A stretch of DNA of 64,000 bases from the NCBI GenBank assembly GCA_905221605.1, contig CAJNDS010001913.1:46001-110000 (forward strand), written 5' to 3'. A model generated the notes under the pieces. It was given only the letters and a program-made list of their open reading frames with translations, was not told where the DNA came from and did not search any database. Below, piece by piece: positions 1 through 9,221 of the stretch (position 1 is its first letter; each line of letters opens with the position of its first letter). Source of the stretch: Symbiodinium natans. Taxonomy: Eukaryota; Sar; Dinophyceae; Suessiales; Symbiodiniaceae. Made by a program: the position numbers and the translations under genes.

Positions 1-2
1 TT

Positions 3-3000
3 CTGGACGATGTGCTGCCTGCTCTTCCAAGTGAATTGGCAGAGTTCGGATTGAGAGCTCCTCGCATGCCATGTGTGTCATCAACCAAAGAAAAACACAG
101 AGAGAAGCTTGCATGTGCAGCGCCGTGCTTCAACGCCATGGTTACACGTCCAGTCAACCGCAAGGAGATGTACGAGAATCCCAAAGCCATGGAGGCGTTC
201 ATGAAAGAATGGAAAGGCTTGTGGGATCAGGAAGTCTTCGACTTTAGCCAAGTGCGGGAGTACGACGACGTGGTCAGAGAAGCGAAGAAGTCCAACGCGA
301 AGGTGCACATGGCAAGAGTGCATGGTCTCATCTATGAGAAGAACTATCAACTCAAAGAAGGGGACCCTGCCAGGAAGTTCAAAGGAAGAGGTGTGCTGCT
401 TGGAGATCAAGTCAAAGATCAGAATATGGAGGCGGCGCTGTTCCAGGACCTCGGAAACTCTCCGGCAACCTTTGATGCGTCTCGGTGGGCCGACTTCTAC
501 GGGTGCCTACCCGGGAACGACGTTCAGATGGCGGATGCTATCCAGGCCTACATTCAGGCTAAGTTGACGGGGACTCCGTGCTGGGTTGAACTTCCAGACG
601 AGGCTTGGCATCCTTCGGTGAACCGGAGGAAATTTCGCAGACCAGTTTGCAGGCTCGTGAAAGCACTCTATGGGCATCCGGACGCTGGTACAATGTGGGA
701 ACAACATTGTCACACCGCAGTCCAGAAGATGGGTTTTGCACCAGTTGGTGAGGAATGGCCATCTCTTTACTTCCATGCAGGAATGAAGCTCCTATTGGTC
801 ATCTACGTCGACGACCTGAAGCTCGCCGGTCCGGCGGAGAACCTCCCGAAGGGGTGGAACATGCTTCGCAAGGAACTTCGTCTTGAGGAGGAAACTCCGC
901 TTGGTTTGTATTTGGGATGTCGAATCTCAAAGGGAGAAGCCAAACTTCACGACAACACCAAGGTGCGAACTGTCACTTATGACATGGAAACCTATCTCGA
1001 AATGACAGTGCAGAAGTACTGTGAAACCACGGGATTTCCTGTGGACAAATTCAAGAAGGTACCATCTCCCAGTCCAGTTGAAGAAACCAAAAATCACCCG
1101 GCTAGGGCACCGTGTCATCCAGGTGCTGCAAGCCATCGGTGTCAATGGTGTGGACATACAATGCCTGTCGATAAGGGCGGACGGCTTCTACCTCCACCAC
1201 CGGTTCCCAAGGGCCCACAGGAAACGGAACTCGATGAGGCAGACAGGGGTACTCTTGCCCCGCATGCGGCGAGCATCCTCATGAAGTTGCTCTATGCTGC
1301 AAGAATTTGCAGGTTTGATTTGCTGCGAAGCATAAACAACCTTGCGCGACGCATTACAAAGTGGTCCAAGAAGGAGGATGCGGCTCTGCATCATTTGATG
1401 TGCTACGTCCATCAGTCCAAAGGTCATAAGATGATCGGATGGGTCGGCGATTCCATGGATGCTACTTCCATAGGGTTGTATGCGGATGCGGATTACGCTG
1501 GTTGTGGCGAGAGTTTGCGTTCTACTTCGGGGGCTCACATGCATATTCAGGGACCGCATACACGGTTCCCGTTGGCAGGTGTCAGTAAGCGACAGGGTTG
1601 CGCCAGCCACTCTACTCCCGAAGCGGAAATTGTGGCTGCGGACTATGCGATGTCGCGTATTGGCATTCCGGCCATCACATTGTGGCGTTTGATTGGGGGC
1701 AAAGATCCTAGTTTCGTGTTCTACGATGACAATCAAACGATGATCGGCGTGGTCCGCACAGGCAAGAACCCGACGATGCGCCATTTGGAACGCTCACACG
1801 GGATCTGCATTGCGTGGATGCACGAGGTGTTCCAGGAGGGGTACGTGTCTCTGGCTTACGAGGTCACCGCCAAAATGGCGGCCGATATCCATACGAAGGC
1901 CTTTAAAGACCACGTCTCCTGGGCTCACGCGTGTCAGCTAATTAACATCATGCCTCCCACGATGCTTTCGAGTGTTGAGGTCATGGACATGATGAAGGCT
2001 ACACACCAACAATCGGCTGATGAGAAAGGTCATCAGCACTACTCGTTTAAGAACGAGGTTCCCTGTTTTCCTTACACGCAAACACCTATCTTGCCCCAGG
2101 AGCTGTATAGGGCCGGTTTGTCCAGTAAGGAGGGTGTCCAGGAAACGGACAGTACTAATCCGATCTTGGTGGTGAAGTTCCCGCGCATGCTCCGCGGCGT
2201 CCCCAGTGCATTGCGGCCGGGGAAGTATTTGCGGTCCACGTGGATTCTGCGTGAAGGGCAATGGCATCGTATTGAGGATGAGGTCCCTATCCCGTCGGAA
2301 CCTCAGAAATTCGATCGGTATGTCGAGCGCGCTGTGTTTCAATATCACTTCCAACGGGGCTCGGCGGCGACGACGCGTGTGCACCGCACCGCGTCGCCTG
2401 CCGTGTCTGCGTCCCCGCTGCCCGACTGTTCGCGCTGTCGCGTTCGCGATTCGCCCGCGCTCTGTAGGCAAGTGTGCGACTTGGTGGTCCGCGCCGCCCA
2501 TGGGGGGTATGGGGGTGTTTTTCGCGCTGGGTCTGAAGGCATGGGGGGTGATATCAACGAAATTCCTGCGCTCGAATCTACCGTCGTCGCTGTTGCGCGC
2601 GCCGCAAAAGAAGCAGATTTTCCTCAATCTACATTCGTGCCCGAATTCATCGAGGTGACTCGTGCTGGGACTGGTAATCATGAAGTTGTTTTCCAAGACA
2701 AACACGGGAAAGAGATGTTCAAGGCTCGGAGTGACTCGCTTAGCGGGGCTACAGGATTTTCCATGACGATTAAAGCTTCGGATGTCGAAAACAGTAGCCC
2801 TCGCGTGTGGTTGCTCGTAGGTCTGGAAGAGGATAACTGGTGGCAAACGTATGCACCGCCGGACGTCAACATCGTCTGCGTGCCGGAAGCGGATGCACGC
2901 GGCGCCTACCAGTACTGCAAAGACATCATTAAATGGTCGTTCAAGGATCTTCGGAACGTTCTGTTCATAGGAGCAGGGGCGCTGAATCGAGCTTCATGGC

Positions 3001-6000
3001 TTGATGTTGATCCTAGAGAACGCTTTTATGAGGACCGAGGCGTCGTAGATTACCCCTGGGGGGAGGTCATTGATTTAGTCTTTGAGGCCCGGAAGAAAGG
3101 GGCGACTACTATCGTCGAGGTTCCTGACAGGCCGAAGTTTCGAAAGTCGGCACAGTACAAGAACATAGTTGACTGCATGAAGTGGGAGAGATTCACACTT
3201 GCTGATTGCTGCCACGGTCGGAGGATCTGCGTTCCACAGGGAAGCGGGGCCCCGAACATCATGTATGTCAACGAAGCTACTGAGTTTCTCATTCATGGAC
3301 TCAAAGCCCCTGAAAACATGAAGGGTGTGTGCGGCATGCAACATCATCATGCATCACGTGAAGCTGTCGAGACTCACGGGGATGGGTGTGGAAAGAGAAC
3401 CAGTAAAGTGTCACGCCTCTTGTTGAAAATGCTTTCTGAACGGGACGCCAAGGTTGGGGACCCCAAGGCCTGCAGTTCTGTTGAGAAGTTACCGTCGGGT
3501 AAGGACAGGATGATCATTGAATTCTGTTGCTCTAAGGACAGTAGCTTGGGTAAATCCTCGAGTGCTACGAGGGGAGCTCACGTCATGCGCGTGCATGAAG
3601 CTCTCCAAGCCCAAACCAAGGCATGTGAAAGCAATATCCTCAAGGAGGCGGAACGATTCCGAAAATCCAATCCCAAATGTCCGATTCTTGTTTTCGCTTC
3701 TCTTCCGTGCACTGGGGGGTCCAATTGGATCAAGGTGAACGAAGTGGGGGGTGAAACTGAAAAGGGAAAGGAGCATCGGAAGAAATTTAGGGACTTACTC
3801 AAAGCTCTCAAACGCCTTTTGCGAAAGCTGGCGGTATTTTCCCCCAAACTTGCTTTTGAGTTGCCGAAAACCTGTTTGTATTGGAGTTGGCCCGAAGTTC
3901 AAGCCCTAATAAAGCAGCATTCATTGCGTGTTGCACGAATTGACGGTTGCATGATGGGTGTTGTTGACAAAGACGGCATTCCTTTACTCAAAGCGTGGTG
4001 TATAGCTACGAATGTGTCAAGCATGTTGAACCTCAAAGGGGTCACGTGTGACAACACACATGAACATGGCACACCAAGAGGTCAGGCACTCAAGGAGGCA
4101 GGAAACTACACACCACACATGGCAAAGCTGTTGCACAACGCATGGCGTGATGAAGCTCGCAATATCCGCAGGGGCTCTGCTCAGAGTGTTCATGTGGCAG
4201 CTTCATGTGTACTTGTTCATGTCAGTTTGTGTGGCAGTAACAATCAGGTGCAACGTGAGTTCCAAGGTACTTGCATAATTGTTTGTCCTACACCAGGAAT
4301 AGGGTTCGGATCCTCCGACCCTAATCCAAAGTGCAGTGAGGGGTTCGGCTCCGCCGGCTCGGATCTGCATCTGGGGAAGGGATTCGGCTCCGCCGGTCCT
4401 AGAACCAGCATGGACGGACAACAGCAGAGGCCCATCCCTCCGCATGTTCCATGGTCGCGACCTCAAGACCTCTTTTCCCTGCCGTACCAGAGATCGGGCA
4501 TCAACATCCCCGTTGGCAATGGGATGACTGCTTTGCGCACGACATGTCATGCGCTGCGATCATTGAGAGGGCAACCTCTTCCTGGACGATTGGAGCAAGG
4601 CATGGTCGCCACGAATGCGAACATTGCTGCGTGGGTGGAATTTGGAGTGCCAGCTATCCTTTTGGCGGCAGTTGCGGCACCATCCAGCCCATATGGTTTT
4701 CCTGAAGTCAGAGTTCGGGAGCTGTTTCGAGGTGTGGTGGAAAGCCTGTTGCCAGCAAGGAGTGCGGAGAGCTACAAGACAGTCCTTAGCCATGTCACAA
4801 CGTTTATCAAGGTCGTCAAGACTGCGAGAAGCACTGATTCGACTCGACAGGTGCTGCAGGAGCTTCTGGACCACGTCATTGAGATTGACCTCTTCAAGAA
4901 CATTGACATGTTCGTCGACGTTTTGGTTCAAGATGCTGAACAAGGGCGTTTGGATCCTCAATATCCATGTTTGACGGTGGTGACTATGGACGGATATCTT
5001 GATCCGAATGTCATTTGCAGAACAGTCGTTACCAAGAGTCCGTGGATCTATGTGACCAGGTACAACGACTGGATGCGGCTTAATTCCTACTTTCGCGAGA
5101 ACCTCCCCAACCGTCGTGAAGGGCTACCATGCATGCTTCTCACCCAGGACTTCTGGGATTTGCTGGATCTGATATGGTCAATGGCGAAGCAAGTGGGTTA
5201 CTGCTTGAGGAGCCACAATCAGGTCGCCGAGCACACGCAGATGAATGTGTGGGATCTGATCGAGATCGTGGTCGACCCCCCGGAGAACGTGTCCGCGGCG
5301 GTCGCTCATGCAGTCAACAGCCTCCAAGGGTTGTCGGTCGCCACGCATACAGCCCACGAATACCTCAACGACAGTCGGACGGTGTGGCCATCGGAACCAT
5401 CGAGAACGACCGGAGCCGAGCTCAGGGAGTCGTTGGTGAATGCGACAACTGTCGTCATGGCCCCGCCACCAACCGGTCTCGGGTTACCAGCTTCCTTTTC
5501 ACACAGCTCGTGGAACCAGCTGGCTGCCGAGCAGAACGTCTTGAGGGCGGTCCACGACATGTACAGGACTCACAGGTCTTGGATGTCCGAGATCACGAAC
5601 CTGCGAGCCGAGTGTTACTCAGAAGGACGTGAACAGCCGCCGTACCTGAAGCCCGATCCAACAGGCACGGTGTTTCCTCCGGCATTGAATTCGCACCCGC
5701 CTTGGGTGAATGTTCAACGTCAACATCCCGCAGGGCCTGCATCCCCATCCGTTCCGGAAGGGCCGGCTCCTTTCGTGGAGGAGGATCATCCTGCCAACAG
5801 ATCGACGTCTACGCCATCACCAAGACAGGCAACGGGCGCATCCTTTGCCGAAGCAAGAGGTGAATCCGCCAAGAGGCAGCGGGGACCGGAGGATGTCCGC
5901 TCCGCGGCATCCCAACCGGGAACCGCGGCCAGCTCTTCCGATCCTCGGGGAGCTGAGCCAACTGCCCAACCAGAAGGTGAACCCGATGAAGTTCGCTGGT

Positions 6001-9000
6001 ACCTGGATCCTACTCCCGATGGGTACATGGAGAAGTTCGTCAAGTTCCAATCCAGACATCGCGTGCAGCTGGGTACAACCATCATCGTTCACAAAGATGA
6101 TCCTACAGATGTCCTGCCCGCACGTGATCAGACACCCAAGATCAACGGGAAATTTGGAACCAGCAGCGAGCAAGTTTACCTTCGGCGCGTCACCACACAC
6201 CTTGCCAAGCTCTACGGGATGAGCCAGTCGAATCGCGCAGGTGCGTTTCACATGGCAACATTCATGAAGAAAGGGGATGTGGAGTGGCTACGACTTTACA
6301 AGGTGCTGTACGAGAAGGTTTTCTTGTGCACAATTCGTCAGCTACCAACTCCTGGCACAATGTTTGCGGCGGTCATGCAATCCACGGCTACGGGAGAGCT
6401 GGGAATTTTCCACTTCAACAGCAGCCCGGAGCAGCGAGCCTTGTTGACGGCTGGACTGAGAAAGTTCAGCGCTTCCATTCGTCAGGCAAGTACCCCCGAT
6501 GTCACAGCGGTGCGATCCAGCAAAACGATCATCCTGGCTGACTTCGAGGTGTGGACGAAAACCAAGAACCGCTTGACCTACACGATGGCCAGCAAGCTCC
6601 AAGAAAAGGGATGGTATGATGCTCATTCGTATTGCCAGACAGTTGATGAAAGCCTCGATCCACTCCTACCTGAAGGATTCCAAGTCGTTGCCACCAAAGC
6701 CAGAGATGCAGTCCGAGAGTGGAGAGGTCCCGGGCAGAGCATCGACGTCACCGCGCACGTCTACTTGTCGTTCAGAGCCATCAATGATCTCCTGGTTTGG
6801 GAGCATGGCAATGCGACTCCCGAGAACATGCGAAAGTGGTTCGTCGATCCAATCATGGACTTGTCAGACCTTCTGCAACGTGCCGTGATTGTGACCCTCA
6901 ACGACGATCCCCGTTTCATCGGGAAGGACGTTGGTGCAGCGATGCCATGGGCTGCCATTGATTGGATCGCAGTGGAGCTCCGAGCAAGAGGATGCATTGT
7001 TTTCACGTCATCACTGCTGTGGGCTCGAATTGCTGTGACTCTCCACAAGGGCAGCGACAATTTCCGGATCAATCCAGAGGAGATGCATTTGGCGGTGACG
7101 GCATTCGACAAACATTTGCTGCAAGAAAAGATCATCACGCTTTGCATGGCACCCCCAGAGAGCATGGGCGATTGCGAACCTCACTTGGACTCCGTGAACA
7201 TGGAGACTGCGGATGCGAAGGCGGTCTTTGCACCGTCGAGCAGCGACGACGTTCGGACCGCGTCGGCCAATGATGACACGCAAGAACGACATCAACGGGT
7301 CGTGGAGAGGGCATCGGAGCTTGAGGGCATCCGCGGAGGCGTGGACATGACTTGGGTGGATGCGGACATCGCCATGGTCAGCCCAGAACCGTTCTATGAC
7401 GGAGAAACCTACTGGATTGACATCGAGGGCCTCATCAGCAAGCATCCCACTGCCCCGAGTGGCCAATTTCATGTGTGTCAGGCATGCGTCGACGAGTTCA
7501 ACACGCTGAAGGGCTCCTTCCAAGGCGAGTTCGGACCAATCCAATCTCCAGCGTATTGTCCCTTCTGTTCGCTCAAAGCAATGTGGGACAAGGACTATGG
7601 CGTCAACAAATGGGAGGAGGTTCGGAAGTCAGAACGCCATGCTGCAGGGTGCGCCATGTTTGCTCAGAAACATGACTTTGTGTACCAGGATGGATCCCCA
7701 GTGATTCCCAAGGAGGATCTCAAATCGTACATCTTTGCATGCTCGAAGGTCGCGTACACCAACTATGGCAAAATCGTCTCGTCCTCGGCTGGGTTGCGCT
7801 TGAACACCAAACAAGCCAGCGAATACACCAGATGGGCTAAGGGGAGACGGTTGTCGTGGGACTTCGGGTACACGGTGGACGGCATGGCCTGCCTCTTGCC
7901 CTTGTACGACGCAGGCAACGCAGCCTATGCAGGCTTCCTCCATAGCATCTTCGATCAGGACGAGGTCAAAGGCATGTACAATGGCAATGCCGACCCGGCC
8001 GCCGAGCTCATGGGAGATACCCTGGAGGTTGCGCTCGGCATCCTGACAATTGCATGCAGGTACCCTTCGGCATTCGAAGCCTGGGGATCGTACGAAGATC
8101 ATCTCGCTTGTCTTCGAGGAATCGAGCGGTCCTTCTATCGGTTTGCTGCAGCGGAGGCGGTGCGAATTACTGCCGTGGAGAATCGAAAACGTCGTCCTCC
8201 CCGGGCAAATGATGCAGAGACGATTCAGCAGATCATGGAGTACGAGAACACTTTACTCCAAGGAGAATGGCATGCGGTCCTTGTCGATCGAGTCCTGCCA
8301 ATTGAGGTACCAGTTCTCGGAACCCTTTCTCCGGAAGATCAACGACCTGAAGAATTCTCAGCAGCGCCCGTCCCCAGTGCAGAACCTCGTGGTGGAGAAC
8401 CAGAAGGTGAAGATCAAGCTCATGAAGGGGAAGCGCTCGGATCCTCCGGCGTGGAACCTGAGGGGCAGGAAGATGATGATATGGGCGTGCCCGAGGCAAG
8501 CTCTATCCCCACCATGCAAGAACCGAACGAGACCGAGCTGGGTGAGATATCACGTCCTTGTGAAGGTTACGTCCGAGCACTCAATGCTCTACGCATAACC
8601 GCTGGTATGCAGCCACCCAGCATGTGCCTTGCTTGCGGCAACTATGGCCACAACACCCGAAATTGCGAAGCAAATGGGGGGTACAACGCTCTGGTGGTGA
8701 ACGAAGCATTCAGCATCATTGGGAAAAGCCTGGCTAAGATGCACAAGTCAAGCAGTACGCCGCCAACAGAGATCTTCCAGAGATGGGCAGAGAAGAATTT
8801 GCGAGATGCCGCTCGCGCTCCGCAAGTACCAGGAACCGCTTCGGATACTCCGGGTGGGGATGGGGAAAGCGTTGAGCCTGGAGCTGCAGCGTCTTCGGAG
8901 GATTCCAGAGACCCGCTGCCAAGACGGCGTCAAGCATCAATCTCAGTTGAGGATCCTACAGTGGTCGTGATCGAAGTCGATGAAGAACCAGAAGAAACTG

Positions 9001-9221
9001 CGACAAGAACGCTTCGACCCAAACGCAGGCCCCAACCGAGACCTGATCTTCCAGAGCCCAAAGCTGCGCCAGCTCCTAGGCGGTGGATTGCGAACAACGC
9101 CGGCAATGCTCGTTCATTCGTCGAGATTCGCTACCACGAGCCGAAGTCTTGCCTTGACATCATCAAGTCAATCGAGGACGTATCGTGGGTCGGTGGGCAG
9201 AGCATCTATGAGATCGGATAA
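3..9221 (+). CDS. Copia polyprotein (RT, RNase H, methyltransferase-like, gag-like), 5' partial
   Basis: More than 3,070 codons without a stop, entering from the left edge; the first listed start (GTG at 12) is not a real start. Counting from base 12: RT about residues 55-350 with YVDD at 265-268; RNase H about 487-640 with ADADYAG at 491, TPEAE at 535-539 and DDNQ at 572; a region of unknown function 700-1160; a methyltransferase-like domain about 1165-1385; a 13-residue triple repeat near 1431-1467; then about 1,600 residues ending in zinc motifs. It ends at TAA 9219-9221. The frame then stays open into the KptA-like region, so readthrough or a decayed stop is possible. Such length is far beyond a normal copia pol and suggests fusion of two coding units, with M1467 (ATG at 4410) as a possible independent start. 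Confidence 0.8.
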   Translation: MDDVLPALPSELAEFGLRAPRMPCVSSTKEKHREKLACAAPCFNAMVTRPVNRKEMYENPKAMEAFMKEWKGLWDQEVFDFSQVREYDDVVREAKKSNAKVHMARVHGLIYEKNYQLKEGDPARKFKGRGVLLGDQVKDQNMEAALFQDLGNSPATFDASRWADFYGCLPGNDVQMADAIQAYIQAKLTGTPCWVELPDEAWHPSVNRRKFRRPVCRLVKALYGHPDAGTMWEQHCHTAVQKMGFAPVGEEWPSLYFHAGMKLLLVIYVDDLKLAGPAENLPKGWNMLRKELRLEEETPLGLYLGCRISKGEAKLHDNTKVRTVTYDMETYLEMTVQKYCETTGFPVDKFKKVPSPSPVEETKNHPARAPCHPGAASHRCQWCGHTMPVDKGGRLLPPPPVPKGPQETELDEADRGTLAPHAASILMKLLYAARICRFDLLRSINNLARRITKWSKKEDAALHHLMCYVHQSKGHKMIGWVGDSMDATSIGLYADADYAGCGESLRSTSGAHMHIQGPHTRFPLAGVSKRQGCASHSTPEAEIVAADYAMSRIGIPAITLWRLIGGKDPSFVFYDDNQTMIGVVRTGKNPTMRHLERSHGICIAWMHEVFQEGYVSLAYEVTAKMAADIHTKAFKDHVSWAHACQLINIMPPTMLSSVEVMDMMKATHQQSADEKGHQHYSFKNEVPCFPYTQTPILPQELYRAGLSSKEGVQETDSTNPILVVKFPRMLRGVPSALRPGKYLRSTWILREGQWHRIEDEVPIPSEPQKFDRYVERAVFQYHFQRGSAATTRVHRTASPAVSASPLPDCSRCRVRDSPALCRQVCDLVVRAAHGGYGGVFRAGSEGMGGDINEIPALESTVVAVARAAKEADFPQSTFVPEFIEVTRAGTGNHEVVFQDKHGKEMFKARSDSLSGATGFSMTIKASDVENSSPRVWLLVGLEEDNWWQTYAPPDVNIVCVPEADARGAYQYCKDIIKWSFKDLRNVLFIGAGALNRASWLDVDPRERFYEDRGVVDYPWGEVIDLVFEARKKGATTIVEVPDRPKFRKSAQYKNIVDCMKWERFTLADCCHGRRICVPQGSGAPNIMYVNEATEFLIHGLKAPENMKGVCGMQHHHASREAVETHGDGCGKRTSKVSRLLLKMLSERDAKVGDPKACSSVEKLPSGKDRMIIEFCCSKDSSLGKSSSATRGAHVMRVHEALQAQTKACESNILKEAERFRKSNPKCPILVFASLPCTGGSNWIKVNEVGGETEKGKEHRKKFRDLLKALKRLLRKLAVFSPKLAFELPKTCLYWSWPEVQALIKQHSLRVARIDGCMMGVVDKDGIPLLKAWCIATNVSSMLNLKGVTCDNTHEHGTPRGQALKEAGNYTPHMAKLLHNAWRDEARNIRRGSAQSVHVAASCVLVHVSLCGSNNQVQREFQGTCIIVCPTPGIGFGSSDPNPKCSEGFGSAGSDLHLGKGFGSAGPRTSMDGQQQRPIPPHVPWSRPQDLFSLPYQRSGINIPVGNGMTALRTTCHALRSLRGQPLPGRLEQGMVATNANIAAWVEFGVPAILLAAVAAPSSPYGFPEVRVRELFRGVVESLLPARSAESYKTVLSHVTTFIKVVKTARSTDSTRQVLQELLDHVIEIDLFKNIDMFVDVLVQDAEQGRLDPQYPCLTVVTMDGYLDPNVICRTVVTKSPWIYVTRYNDWMRLNSYFRENLPNRREGLPCMLLTQDFWDLLDLIWSMAKQVGYCLRSHNQVAEHTQMNVWDLIEIVVDPPENVSAAVAHAVNSLQGLSVATHTAHEYLNDSRTVWPSEPSRTTGAELRESLVNATTVVMAPPPTGLGLPASFSHSSWNQLAAEQNVLRAVHDMYRTHRSWMSEITNLRAECYSEGREQPPYLKPDPTGTVFPPALNSHPPWVNVQRQHPAGPASPSVPEGPAPFVEEDHPANRSTSTPSPRQATGASFAEARGESAKRQRGPEDVRSAASQPGTAASSSDPRGAEPTAQPEGEPDEVRWYLDPTPDGYMEKFVKFQSRHRVQLGTTIIVHKDDPTDVLPARDQTPKINGKFGTSSEQVYLRRVTTHLAKLYGMSQSNRAGAFHMATFMKKGDVEWLRLYKVLYEKVFLCTIRQLPTPGTMFAAVMQSTATGELGIFHFNSSPEQRALLTAGLRKFSASIRQASTPDVTAVRSSKTIILADFEVWTKTKNRLTYTMASKLQEKGWYDAHSYCQTVDESLDPLLPEGFQVVATKARDAVREWRGPGQSIDVTAHVYLSFRAINDLLVWEHGNATPENMRKWFVDPIMDLSDLLQRAVIVTLNDDPRFIGKDVGAAMPWAAIDWIAVELRARGCIVFTSSLLWARIAVTLHKGSDNFRINPEEMHLAVTAFDKHLLQEKIITLCMAPPESMGDCEPHLDSVNMETADAKAVFAPSSSDDVRTASANDDTQERHQRVVERASELEGIRGGVDMTWVDADIAMVSPEPFYDGETYWIDIEGLISKHPTAPSGQFHVCQACVDEFNTLKGSFQGEFGPIQSPAYCPFCSLKAMWDKDYGVNKWEEVRKSERHAAGCAMFAQKHDFVYQDGSPVIPKEDLKSYIFACSKVAYTNYGKIVSSSAGLRLNTKQASEYTRWAKGRRLSWDFGYTVDGMACLLPLYDAGNAAYAGFLHSIFDQDEVKGMYNGNADPAAELMGDTLEVALGILTIACRYPSAFEAWGSYEDHLACLRGIERSFYRFAAAEAVRITAVENRKRRPPRANDAETIQQIMEYENTLLQGEWHAVLVDRVLPIEVPVLGTLSPEDQRPEEFSAAPVPSAEPRGGEPEGEDQAHEGEALGSSGVEPEGQEDDDMGVPEASSIPTMQEPNETELGEISRPCEGYVRALNALRITAGMQPPSMCLACGNYGHNTRNCEANGGYNALVVNEAFSIIGKSLAKMHKSSSTPPTEIFQRWAEKNLRDAARAPQVPGTASDTPGGDGESVEPGAAASSEDSRDPLPRRRQASISVEDPTVVVIEVDEEPEETATRTLRPKRRPQPRPDLPEPKAAPAPRRWIANNAGNARSFVEIRYHEPKSCLDIIKSIEDVSWVGGQSIYEIG
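174..1950 (+). other. Copia reverse transcriptase and RNase H domains
   Basis: The region copies element RNA into DNA and degrades the RNA strand. Visible landmarks are the copia-type lead-in (LVKALYGHPDAGTMWEQH), the catalytic YVDD at bases 804-815, and the copia RNase H signature: ADADYAGC at 1482, SHSTPEAE at 1608-1628, then DDNQT at 1725 and the MRHLERSHGICIAWMHE helix. All catalytic motifs are intact and there is no stop, so this copy was active recently or is still selected. The identification is firm; whether the element is still mobile cannot be judged without its left half. Confidence 0.9.
3505..4160 (+). other. Methyltransferase-like domain after RNase H
   Basis: Three motifs occur in the order and spacing of a class I, cytosine-methyltransferase-like fold: IIEFCCSKDSSLG at residues 1168-1180 (position of the SAM-binding motif I), SLPCTGG at 1230-1236 (position of the Pro-Cys loop, motif IV) and FELPKTCLYWSW about 55 residues on (position of the Glu-containing motif VI). 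The domain ends at a HEHG segment and YTPHMAKLLHNAW. Methyltransferase genes captured by retrotransposons have been reported in dinoflagellates and a green alga. The match is to motif positions only; the usual FxGxG is replaced by FCCSKDSS. It could instead be another SAM enzyme or an inactive relic. Confidence 0.45.
4303..4412 (+). repeat. 39-bp tandem repeat, three copies, in frame
   Basis: Three 39-bp units start at about 4303, 4341 and 4379 and encode 13-residue repeats beginning GFGS (GFGSSDPNPKCSE, GFGSAGSDLHLGK, GFGSAGPRT...). Each unit contains CGG(A/C)TCC(T/G)CCG, a 4-bp stem with a 3-base loop. The repeat sits where the copia-like part ends and the gag-like part begins, and looks like a former untranslated or junction sequence that happens to be open. 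The same core, CTCGGATCCTCCGG, recurs at about 8437 and just after the last stop at about 12106. Confidence 0.7.
4410..9221 (+). other. Gag-like zinc-motif region fused to the copia polyprotein
   Basis: From ATG 4410 there are about 1,603 codons. I do not recognise a family over most of it. Visible features: a proline/serine-rich spacer (about residues 1900-1990 of the long frame), a CxxC...CPFC pair at residues 2489-2492 and 2516-2519, an acidic linker, and a perfect retroviral-type CCHC knuckle C2872-x2-C2875-x4-H2880-x4-C2885 (CLACGNYGHNTRNC). The tail is basic and proline-rich. A CCHC knuckle after a long structural region suggests a gag-like, nucleic-acid-packaging protein. It could be the gag of a second element lying directly downstream of the copia element, with the junction at 4150-4410. 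Confidence 0.5.

Noticed and set aside
1938-2846. 302-codon reverse-strand ORF
   Set aside because: Lies opposite the intact retroelement frame and shows no motif; a shadow of it.
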